Part shown: positions 34,159 to 40,948 of the stretch, piece by piece | Layout of the letters: every line of letters starts with the position of its first letter | How positions within the stretch are numbered: the stretch's first letter is position 1 | Assembly (NCBI RefSeq): GCF_016924645.1 | Contig: NZ_JAFFJV010000003.1 | Span: 310,001-374,000 of the forward strand | DNA length: 64,000 nucleotides | Direction of reading: 5' to 3' | Source: Rufibacter psychrotolerans | GTDB taxonomy: Bacteria > Bacteroidota > Bacteroidia > Cytophagales > Hymenobacteraceae | Program-made: the position numbers and the translations under genes | The notes under the pieces: model-generated | The model's database searches: none | Seen by the model: only the letters and a program-made list of their open reading frames with translations | What the model was told of the DNA's origin: nothing

Positions 34159-35298
34159 ATGCAAGACCAAGTTTCAGATATCCTCAGGATTGTTTTCCTG
34201 GGCAATACCGTGCAGCAGTACCTTATTTTTGCGGGCATTATGCTGGGCGGCTTTCTTTTCAAGACCGTCGCCTCCAAGCTGTTCTCAGACATTTTCTTTG
34301 GCGTGGTGATCAAGCGCTTCAACCAGGAGGTCACCAAGCAGGAGTTCAAGCGCCTGCTGGTCACGCCACTGGAGTTTCTCACATTTCTAGTGTTTCTCTA
34401 CGTGGCGTTTGACAGCCTTACGTACCCGCCGGAGCTGGGCCTGCCCGCCAAGAACGAACTAGGCCTGAAACGCATCCTGCAGCGCATTTACAGCATCTTC
34501 CTGATTGTGTCCCTCACCTGGGTCATCATGCGCCTGGTAGACTTCTTCGGGCTGATCTTCTCCAAGCGGGCCGCCAAGACCCTCTCTAAACTAGACGACC
34601 AACTGGTGCCGTTCTTCGTGGACTTCTCCAAGGTGATCATCGTGATCATTGGGTTCTTTGTCATCTTGGGCACGGTGTTCAAGGTGAACGTGGCGGGCCT
34701 GGTAGCTGGTCTGGGGGTGGGCGGTCTGGCCATTGCGTTTGCGGCCAAGGAAAGCCTGGAAAACCTGCTGGCCTCGTTCACCATCTTCCTGGACCATCCG
34801 TTTGTGGTGGGCGACCTGGTGCAGGTAGGCGAGATCACGGGTACCATTGAGAAGATTGGCTTCCGGAGCACGCGCATCAGAACGCTGGAGAAAAGCTACG
34901 TGACGCTGCCCAACAAAAGCATGATTGACAAACCCCTGGACAACCTCACGCTGCGCACCTTCCGGCGGGTGAAGTTTGATGTTATGCTTACCTACGGCAC
35001 CACCTCAGAGCAGCTGAAAGCCATTGTGACCGACATTCAGCAGTTTATTGACAATTACCCGCGCACCAACCAAGATGGCCGTGTACGGTTCATGAACTTA
35101 AGTCCGCACGCCAAAGAAATCATGGTGCTGTACTTCATAGACACCGTTGACTGGGACGAGTACATTAACATCAAAGAGGAAATCAATTACCAGATTGTAA
35201 AGGTTGTAGAGAAGCACGGCGCTGCGTTTGCGTTTCCTACCCAGACCGTTTACGTGAAGCGGGAGGAGATAGAACTCTCCCGCCCCGCCTCTCATTAA
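34159..35298 (+). CDS. Small-conductance mechanosensitive channel family protein
   Basis: MscS-family channel of 379 residues with four predicted N-terminal helices. The pore helix is VAGLVAGLGVGGLAIAFAAKESLENLLASF with the Gly/Ala packing and conserved F; then comes the beta-domain (DHPFVVGDLVQVGEITGTIEKIGFRSTRIRTLEKSYVTLPNKSM) and the mixed C-terminal domain. Expected role: releases solutes on hypo-osmotic shock. It ends 26 bases before a perfect palindrome. Confidence 0.92.
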   Translation: MQDQVSDILRIVFLGNTVQQYLIFAGIMLGGFLFKTVASKLFSDIFFGVVIKRFNQEVTKQEFKRLLVTPLEFLTFLVFLYVAFDSLTYPPELGLPAKNELGLKRILQRIYSIFLIVSLTWVIMRLVDFFGLIFSKRAAKTLSKLDDQLVPFFVDFSKVIIVIIGFFVILGTVFKVNVAGLVAGLGVGGLAIAFAAKESLENLLASFTIFLDHPFVVGDLVQVGEITGTIEKIGFRSTRIRTLEKSYVTLPNKSMIDKPLDNLTLRTFRRVKFDVMLTYGTTSEQLKAIVTDIQQFIDNYPRTNQDGRVRFMNLSPHAKEIMVLYFIDTVDWDEYINIKEEINYQIVKVVEKHGAAFAFPTQTVYVKREEIELSRPASH

Positions 35299-35324
35299 GG
35301 AACACACTTCCTGAGAAGTACCTT

Positions 35325-35364
35325 CTGTTTCTGGGCTATTTCTGCAAAAGAAGCCCAGAAACAG
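35325..35364. repeat. Intergenic palindrome, family member
   Basis: Thirteen-base perfect arms CTGTTTCTGGGCT (35325-35337) and AGCCCAGAAACAG (35352-35364), core ATTTCTGCAAAAGA. Between convergent MscS and TerB-like genes. Confidence 0.9.
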
Positions 35365-35374
35365 GAATTTTCTT

Positions 35375-36199
35375 TTACCAGCCGGAGCCTCCCCTACGGC
35401 CACCGCCCAAAATACCCCCCAATAGCCCACCCAGACCGGCAGACCCGAAGCCGCCGCCGTATCTCCTGCGGCCTCCCAGGCTGCCCAGAATAGAGGCCAT
35501 GGAGCCCAGGCCGCCCATGCGGCCCCCGCCGTACATGCCCCGGCCCATCATGGCCCCGCCCAGCACGCCGCCTAACAGACTGCCCAGTCCACCGCCCATC
35601 ATACCGCCACCCATCATACCACCACCATAGCTGTGGCGCCGGCGGTTCATCATGCCACTGATCACAATGGGGGCCAGAATGCCCAACATGCCCGTTACCA
35701 TGGCCGGCGAGATACCGGCGTTCTTGAACATATCTCCAAAGCCGCTCTTGTTAAGGAAGGAGTTGGAGGTAGGGTCCTCGCCCTGCTGCTGGGCCTGGTT
35801 GGCCTTGTCCACGAACTGGTCCAGGATGCTGAACTGCTTCTGGTCAATGCCCAGGTACTGGCTTACTTCGGCAATGCGCTGCTGCTCCTCTCTGGAGTAG
35901 TCGCCGTCTGCCTTGGCGAAGCTGATGATGTCGGTCACGAACGAGAACCTGAGCGGGCTGCCCTTCAGCACGTCCAGGCACCGTTGCAGGCTTATCTGCG
36001 AGGGGTTCTTGGCAATGGACTCCACTTCCTCCTGCAGGTTAGGGGGCAGCTCGGCGGCCTCGCCGATGAGTCTTAGAAAAGCCAGCTCCTCCTCAGACAC
36101 ATGGCCGTCTGCCGAGGCAATGGTGGCCAGCGCGCCCAGGTAAGCGCCTTTCTCCTGATCAGAGTAGTCTTTTAAAAGGGTGGTGGTTTCTTCAGCCAT
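35375..36199 (-). CDS. TerB-like protein with Gly/Met-rich tail
   Basis: A 274-residue protein. The first ~150 residues resemble TerB-family helical domains (GALATIASADGHVSEEELAFLRLIGE, FVTDIISFAKADGDYSREEQQRIAEVSQYLG), each with an acidic D-x-D/E-x-S-x-E-E motif that in TerB binds divalent metal. Residues about 160-185 are hydrophobic (MVTGMLGILAPIVISGMM). The last ~90 residues are low-complexity Gly/Met/Arg repeats (GGGMMGGG, GGRRRYGGG). Function unknown; tellurite resistance in TerB relatives is not evidence for that role here. Two TerB-like repeats are visible. Confidence 0.75.
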   Translation of the reverse strand: MAEETTTLLKDYSDQEKGAYLGALATIASADGHVSEEELAFLRLIGEAAELPPNLQEEVESIAKNPSQISLQRCLDVLKGSPLRFSFVTDIISFAKADGDYSREEQQRIAEVSQYLGIDQKQFSILDQFVDKANQAQQQGEDPTSNSFLNKSGFGDMFKNAGISPAMVTGMLGILAPIVISGMMNRRRHSYGGGMMGGGMMGGGLGSLLGGVLGGAMMGRGMYGGGRMGGLGSMASILGSLGGRRRYGGGFGSAGLGGLLGGILGGGRRGGSGW

Positions 36200-36251
36200 A
36201 GTTTAGAGTGGTTGGTGTAGAATTACACAAACGACACGGCAGTAAACGAGT

Positions 36252-36295
36252 TGGCGTTTAGGGCCAGTTTTTCCAATTCCCGCCCAGAAACGCCA
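36252..36295. repeat. Intergenic palindrome, family member
   Basis: Arms TGGCGTTT (36252-36259) and AAACGCCA (36288-36295), inner GGGC/GCCC. Lies between the serine hydrolase stop and the TerB-like start codon, both minus. Confidence 0.85.
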
Positions 36296-36320
36296 GTCTT
36301 CAGCCAACTGCTCCAAAGGC

Positions 36321-37493
36321 TTACTGCTTCACCGCCGCCAGGATGCGCCGGAAGAACTCATCTCCGTTGGTTTGGTGCCACCGCCACACCACCACCAGGT
36401 CGTGCTCCGGGTCCACCCAGATGGTGTTGGAACCGGCCCCCAGGGCGGCAAAGCTGGTGGCCGGGGCATGGGGCCACTGTTTCTTCTGGGTGTTAAGCCA
36501 CCACAGATAGCCATAATCCGGCCCAACGGTTCCGGGAGTGGTAGCCTGCTCCACCCATTTCTCTGAGATGAGCTGCCGGTTCTTCCAACGCCCTTTCCGT
36601 AGGAACAGGTACCCGAAGCGTGCCTCGTCGCGGGTGTTGATCCAGAGGCCGCCGCCCCAGCGGGTGCCGCCGCTCACACTGGGTAGCCGCTTGCCATCTA
36701 CGTCTACATAGGAATTCTTGTACGGCAGGTACTGCCAGGTATTGGAAGCGCCAATGGGCTCCATGATGTGCTCCCGCAGGACCTCGGGCAGGGGCTTCTT
36801 CCACACCCGCAGCAAGGAAAGCGAGAAGCGGTTGATGCGCACATCGTTGTACTCATAGTACGTGCCGGGCTCTTTCAACTCACGTGGTTTGCGCTCGCCA
36901 CTGCCAAATTCCTCTTTTCCTACAAAGGTGTGGGTCTTCCCGAAGAGCTCGCCTTCCCACTCGCTGGTTTGCTGGGCGTGGTGGTGCCAAGTCACTTTGC
37001 GGTTATGCTCAGAGTCATAGCCGCCGTCTTTGACGTAGTTAGCAACGGGATCATGGATGTCTTTGATCATGCCTTTGTCCAGGGTGAGGCCCAGAATAGT
37101 GGACAAAAAGCTTTTGGCGATGCTGTACGTAGGGTCGGCGCGTTTGGTGTCGCCCCACTCGGCCACAATGTAGCCGTTCTTGATGATGATGCCGTTGGTG
37201 CCCGCGCGGTCCTTGGGAATGGGCCCCAGCAACTTTCCAAACACTTCTTCCTGGTTTGAAAAATCTCTGGGCCACTTGGTTTCCTGCGTCTGGGCGTAAG
37301 CCACCGCCTGCGCCAGCAGCTCTGCGTCCAGGCCTAGTTCTTCGGGTTTCCTGCGCTCCCAATCATCACCCGCCCCGGGGTAGTACACCTTTTCCCGAGA
37401 GACAGCGCCAGAAGACGGCGCCGAAGGAGTGGATTGGCAGGCTACCAGGGCCAGGAACAGAAACGGAAGCCACTGCCGGAAGTGCTTTTTCAT
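36321..37493 (-). CDS. Serine hydrolase, beta-lactamase/PBP-like lipoprotein
   Basis: Class C beta-lactamase-fold hydrolase of 390 residues, exported as a lipoprotein (lipobox LVAC, Cys19). The nucleophile motif is S124-I-A-K127 (PTYSIAKSFL), the Tyr motif YEYNDVRIN fits YxN, and a third motif is less clear (SFAALGAGSNTIWVDPEHDLV). The architecture matches esterase/DD-peptidase-like members rather than a resistance beta-lactamase, and the product may act on cell-wall peptides or small esters. Substrate unknown. Confidence 0.85.
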   Translation of the reverse strand: MKKHFRQWLPFLFLALVACQSTPSAPSSGAVSREKVYYPGAGDDWERRKPEELGLDAELLAQAVAYAQTQETKWPRDFSNQEEVFGKLLGPIPKDRAGTNGIIIKNGYIVAEWGDTKRADPTYSIAKSFLSTILGLTLDKGMIKDIHDPVANYVKDGGYDSEHNRKVTWHHHAQQTSEWEGELFGKTHTFVGKEEFGSGERKPRELKEPGTYYEYNDVRINRFSLSLLRVWKKPLPEVLREHIMEPIGASNTWQYLPYKNSYVDVDGKRLPSVSGGTRWGGGLWINTRDEARFGYLFLRKGRWKNRQLISEKWVEQATTPGTVGPDYGYLWWLNTQKKQWPHAPATSFAALGAGSNTIWVDPEHDLVVVWRWHQTNGDEFFRRILAAVKQ

Positions 37494-37805
37494 GGAATAG
37501 GATTAAAAGTCTGTTTTTGCTTGTTTTGGGGAAAATACACTAAAAACGGCTGATTTTCTCCTGCGCCTTAAATTTCTGGTGGACTGCCAAGAGCGGACTG
37601 GCTTCATCCCCGCCTGGCCTGCTTGTTTGCCCTTCAGTACTTTGCCTTTTCTTCCCTCCCCTGTTTATTACCGGCTGAGATGGCCCTGACACGCTCCCTT
37701 TTTCCAGCTAGTTCAATATACCACAGCAAGTCAGGGGATTACTGCTTATGCATGGTGCTACATAAGCGCTCACGATAAAATTTATCTACTTTTTTTGGGC
37801 CAGCA

Positions 37806-37837
37806 TTTGGTGATTAAAATTCTACCCACCATATTTG
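37806..37837 (+). promoter_or_regulatory. Putative tRNA-Val promoter
   Basis: TTTG at 37806-37809, 20-base spacer, CATATTTG (one mismatch to TAnnTTTG) at 37830-37837; predicted start about 37844, 32 bases before the first tRNA. Confidence 0.55.
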
Positions 37838-37848
37838 CATCATCAAAC

Positions 37849-37865
37849 GAAGACAGCAGGTCTTC
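37849..37865 (+). other. tRNA leader hairpin GAAGAC/GTCTTC (first copy)
   Basis: Six-base arms around AGCAG, ten bases before the tRNA 5' end. The second copy (38004-38020) has the same spacing, so the leader was duplicated with the tRNA. Confidence 0.7.
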
Positions 37866-37875
37866 AGACAAGCAA

Positions 37876-37950
37876 GGGATGTTAGCTCAGCTGGTTCAGA
37901 GCATCTGCCTTACAAGCAGAGGGTCGCTGGTTCGAATCCAGCACGTCCCA
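37876..37950 (+). tRNA. tRNA-Val (TAC), first copy
   Basis: 75-base cloverleaf: acceptor GGGATGT/ACGTCCC with one G-T pair, anticodon stem TCTGC/GCAGA, loop CTTACAA with anticodon TAC, T-loop GGTTCGAATCC. CCA is not encoded (next bases are CTC). Confidence 0.95.
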
Positions 37951-37957
37951 CTCAAGA

Positions 37958-37987
37958 AAAGCCTCTCCTTCTAGAGAGGTTTTTTTA
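37958..37987 (+). terminator. Terminator after the first tRNA-Val
   Basis: CCTCTC (37962-37967) and GAGAGG (37974-37979), then seven T. Confidence 0.85.
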
Positions 37988-38003
37988 TGAAAAGTTTCAC
38001 CTT

Positions 38004-38020
38004 GAAGACAACAGGTCTTC
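38004..38020 (+). other. tRNA leader hairpin GAAGAC/GTCTTC (second copy)
   Basis: Six-base arms around AACAG, ten bases before the second tRNA; differs by one base from the first leader. Confidence 0.7.
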
Positions 38021-38030
38021 ACCCATGTAG

Positions 38031-38105
38031 GGGATGTTAGCTCAGCTGGTTCAGAGCATCTGCCTTACAAGCAGAGGGTCGCTGGTTCGAATCCAGCACG
38101 TCCCA
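38031..38105 (+). tRNA. tRNA-Val (TAC), second copy
   Basis: Identical in all 75 bases to the first copy, exactly 155 bases downstream of it. Probably arises from tandem duplication of leader plus tRNA. Confidence 0.95.
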
Positions 38106-38113
38106 CTCCTTCA

Positions 38114-38153
38114 AAAGCACTTATTAGGTCTTCTCCTTGTAAGTGCTTTTTTT
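38114..38153 (+). terminator. Terminator after the second tRNA-Val
   Basis: AAAGCACTTA (38114-38123) and TAAGTGCTTT (38140-38149) then a T run. Its sequence differs from the first terminator. Confidence 0.85.
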
Positions 38154-38385
38154 ATTGCCGTTCCCTGGCCTCTTCCCTCCTCCACTAGCACGTACCCGCG
38201 CAACTTCGGCATTGGGTCACTTCATGCAAGAAACTTCCTGCCAACACAAGAGCCGCAAGCTTCATTCTGCCCAGTATACCGCTGGACAATGCGCCCCCTG
38301 ATCTGAAACGAAGGCAGCCCTGGCTACGTGCCGCTCCAATCTGTCCGTTGGGGAAGAGGCAAGTACACAGGGCTGCAGACAGCTT

Positions 38386-39609
38386 TTAGGCCGTTGCTAC
38401 TCCGGCAGGCTTTGATCTGATTTTTGCTGAGCTTTTGGGGCGCTTTGCCTTTTTCTTTTTGTTCCACCACACCAGGAACCCGGTAATGGGCAAGCTGGCG
38501 CAGATCAAACTGATGCAGAACGCCAACACCTTGCCCGGCAGGCCCCAAACGGCCCCCACGTGGATGTCGTAGTTGAGCAGGGACAATTTATCGGCGAAGC
38601 CTGCTTCCTCGTAGCGGTCGCCCTGTACCCGGAAGAGCTCCAGGGTGTACTGGTCATAGTAATACTCGTTGCGGTTGTACCAGGAGCCGTGGTCCTGGTA
38701 GGCGATCACCTCCAGGGCATCTTCCTTGTCTTCCAGGATGGGGGTCATGTAGAAGCCCTGCGCGTTTGGTTCCACGGCCCGGGTTTTGTACCAGGCCTGG
38801 TCCAGCGGCGACACGGTGTTGTTGGCCAGCAGGGCCGCCTGGGTGGTGTCTGAGTGCGGATGGTGGTGCCCCGGCTTCTCCTGCCCGCCGGAGGTGACGT
38901 AGTACAGGCCATCCTCAAACCATTTGAAACTCCAAACCAGGCCGGTAACCCCCAGCGCTAAGGCCAGCAGTAGGCTGTAAAAGCCCAGCACATTGTGCAG
39001 GTCATAGTTGACCCGTTTAAAGCTGCCGCTCCATTTAATCTTAAAGCTTTTGTCGCGGTTAGATTTGTTCCATCTCTTCGGCCACCACATCACCAGGCCG
39101 GTCACCAGCAGCACCAGGAAGATAAGCGTGCAGACCCCTACAATGGGCCGGCCAATGTTGTACGGCAGCCAAAGGGCCCGGTGGCCATCAATGATGAACC
39201 TAAAGAAATCAAACTCGCCCTGGCCAATGGATTGTTGCTTCTGCAGGAATTTGCCGGTGTAAGGATCCATGAAAACGGCCGTGAAACTGCGTTCCCCGTT
39301 TGCAAAGCTGCTGAAGCCCACGGCGGCCGCGCCTTCCCGGTTGCTGTAGGTGAGGCCGGTGGGCTTTACCCCAGGCATGTACGCCATGGCGGTGTCCAGC
39401 AGCCGGCTGGGCGGCACAAAGGCTTTGTCCTGGGCCTCCACAAACCGCCAAGGCTCCAAGGCATCTTTGATTTCCTGCTGAAAAGCGTAAAAAGAGCCCG
39501 TAATGCTCACAATAAATACCACAATGCCAGACACCAGGCCCAGCCAGAGGTGGAGCCAGTCGTTCACGCGCCTTAGTACGCTTGGGTTGCTTACTTTCTT
39601 GCTTTTCAT
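38386..39609 (-). CDS. PepSY-associated membrane protein, XusC-like
   Basis: Inner-membrane PepSY_TM protein of 407 residues with about four helices (first WLHLWLGLVSGIVVFIVSITGSFYAF, last near LPGKVLAFCISLICASLPITGFLVWWNKK) and periplasmic PepSY-type segments between. In Bacteroides thetaiotaomicron the gene following XusA and XusB, XusC, is such a PepSY protein, thought to act in iron release or transport across the inner membrane. Position and order here (TonB receptor - DUF4374 - PepSY) match. Some members reduce ferric siderophores; here no redox motif is evident. C-terminus basic (KKKKAKRPKS). Last gene of the operon. Confidence 0.85.
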   Translation of the reverse strand: MKSKKVSNPSVLRRVNDWLHLWLGLVSGIVVFIVSITGSFYAFQQEIKDALEPWRFVEAQDKAFVPPSRLLDTAMAYMPGVKPTGLTYSNREGAAAVGFSSFANGERSFTAVFMDPYTGKFLQKQQSIGQGEFDFFRFIIDGHRALWLPYNIGRPIVGVCTLIFLVLLVTGLVMWWPKRWNKSNRDKSFKIKWSGSFKRVNYDLHNVLGFYSLLLALALGVTGLVWSFKWFEDGLYYVTSGGQEKPGHHHPHSDTTQAALLANNTVSPLDQAWYKTRAVEPNAQGFYMTPILEDKEDALEVIAYQDHGSWYNRNEYYYDQYTLELFRVQGDRYEEAGFADKLSLLNYDIHVGAVWGLPGKVLAFCISLICASLPITGFLVWWNKKKKAKRPKSSAKIRSKPAGVATA

Positions 39610-39682
39610 GTTGTACTGGAGTTTGGGGAAATTATGGAAGTACCAATCGCAGCCATATGGCTGAAGCTGGTACCATCTATTG

Positions 39683-40924
39683 TTATTTTAGTCTGGCAAT
39701 ACCGCCCAGGAAGGAGCCTTCAATCACGGCGCCTTTGGTGGCAGTGGCGGTGGCCACATCGGTCTGGTAGATGCTCACTACCCCATCGGTAGAAATGGCG
39801 GTGTATACTTTTCCTTCGTCCAGCAACGCGGCGAAGCTCCTTCCCCCGTTGCCCGTGAACTGCGGCGCATTGGCTACCCGGGTGATGGTTTTAGCCGAAA
39901 GGTCCACAATGGCCAACCGAAGGTTTTTGTCAGACCATCTGTCTGCCAGGGTTGGGGGCACCACGGTGATGGCCGCGAACAGCTTGTTGTTGCCTATGTA
40001 GATGGCGTGCGCAATCTTGCCGCCGTTAGGCGCCGTGTCAGTATTAAAGAAGTAGTTTTGGTCAAATTCAGTAGAACCAGCCGCGACTCTGAGGATACCG
40101 GCGGGCTTGGTAGACTGGCTGTAGCCGTTGGAGTAGCTGCTGTTGGAAACGGTGTAGAGGTCGCCGTTCTCGGTCTTGAAGATGCCTGACCGGGTGTTGA
40201 ACGCCCCGGCCGGACCGGTACGCGGGTCTTTAATCACCTTCTGCAGCGCAAAACCCGGGTAGCTGTAAAGGGCCACGTAACAGGTGTCGGTGTTGGTGGT
40301 GGCGTAGGTGGTGTAGTTTACCGGATAGAATGTTTGGAACAGTTGATTGCCTCTCACCTGCATGCCGGTGTGGAATAACCAGTCTCGGCTGCTGGGGTGA
40401 ATGCTGTTCATGGGAACATCGGCTCTGTTGGTAATGGTGTTGGAGGCGATGTCTACCGTATAGAAGTTGGCGTTGAGGCCGGCCGTAGGGCTGGCGGGCA
40501 TGGAAACCCCCACCATGGTGGTGCCGGCACCGGTAGGGTCTATGAAGTCATTGTTGGCCTGTTCAAACGTAAGCCCCGTTTTGGTCGCCAACTGGTTGGA
40601 GGAGTTCAGGGTGATGGCGTTTACGTCGGTGATGCCCAGCCCGCCGATGCTGTAGAACGTGCCCCCGCCAAACGCATAGTCCCGGTACCCCGACTGCAGC
40701 AGGCCGTTGCCGGTGAGGGAGATGGTGCCGCTCATGAGGTTGCTGGTCTGTACCACGTAGTTGGTGGTGGCCGTGGAAGTGGTCACCCCCACGCCTAGGG
40801 CAAACACCTTGTCGCCTTCGGCTACCGGCGTAGGTTCGTTTTCGCTGTCGTTACAGGAAAAGGCAGTAAAAACAGCTCCCGCAAAAAGGCTTATTCTGGC
40901 TAGTTGTTTAATGGTAGACTTCAT
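39683..40924 (-). CDS. DUF4374 lipoprotein, XusB-like
   Basis: A 413-residue DUF4374 protein, with lipoprotein signal (MKSTIKQLARISLFAGAVFTAFSC) and a beta-propeller-like body. XusB of Bacteroides thetaiotaomicron, a DUF4374 surface lipoprotein, captures ferric enterobactin for the TonB receptor XusA; this protein is in the same gene order. Repeated strands such as GKIAHAIYIGNNKLFAAI and GRSFAALLDEGKVYTAIS fit the family. The N-terminus after Cys is acidic (NDSENEPTPVAEGDK), unlike the common SLE surface-export signal. Starts 24 bases after the receptor stop codon. Confidence 0.88.
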   Translation of the reverse strand: MKSTIKQLARISLFAGAVFTAFSCNDSENEPTPVAEGDKVFALGVGVTTSTATTNYVVQTSNLMSGTISLTGNGLLQSGYRDYAFGGGTFYSIGGLGITDVNAITLNSSNQLATKTGLTFEQANNDFIDPTGAGTTMVGVSMPASPTAGLNANFYTVDIASNTITNRADVPMNSIHPSSRDWLFHTGMQVRGNQLFQTFYPVNYTTYATTNTDTCYVALYSYPGFALQKVIKDPRTGPAGAFNTRSGIFKTENGDLYTVSNSSYSNGYSQSTKPAGILRVAAGSTEFDQNYFFNTDTAPNGGKIAHAIYIGNNKLFAAITVVPPTLADRWSDKNLRLAIVDLSAKTITRVANAPQFTGNGGRSFAALLDEGKVYTAISTDGVVSIYQTDVATATATKGAVIEGSFLGGIARLK

Positions 40925-40948
40925 GGAGGTTATGGTTGGTTGGTGGGT

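Larger units (their letters stand above)
37494..37875. other. Intergenic region upstream of tRNA genes
   Basis: Holds a decayed palindrome (37513-37548), about 250 bases with no clear feature, and the tRNA promoter (37806-37837) with its leader hairpin (37849-37865). Confidence 0.7.

Noticed and set aside
35375-36199. Tellurite-resistance determinant
   Set aside because: TerB-like helices only; no other ter genes nearby, and the Gly-rich tail is unlike TerB.
36321-37493. Antibiotic-resistance beta-lactamase
   Set aside because: Has SxxK and YxN but an unclear third motif and a lipoprotein signal; fits general serine hydrolases better.
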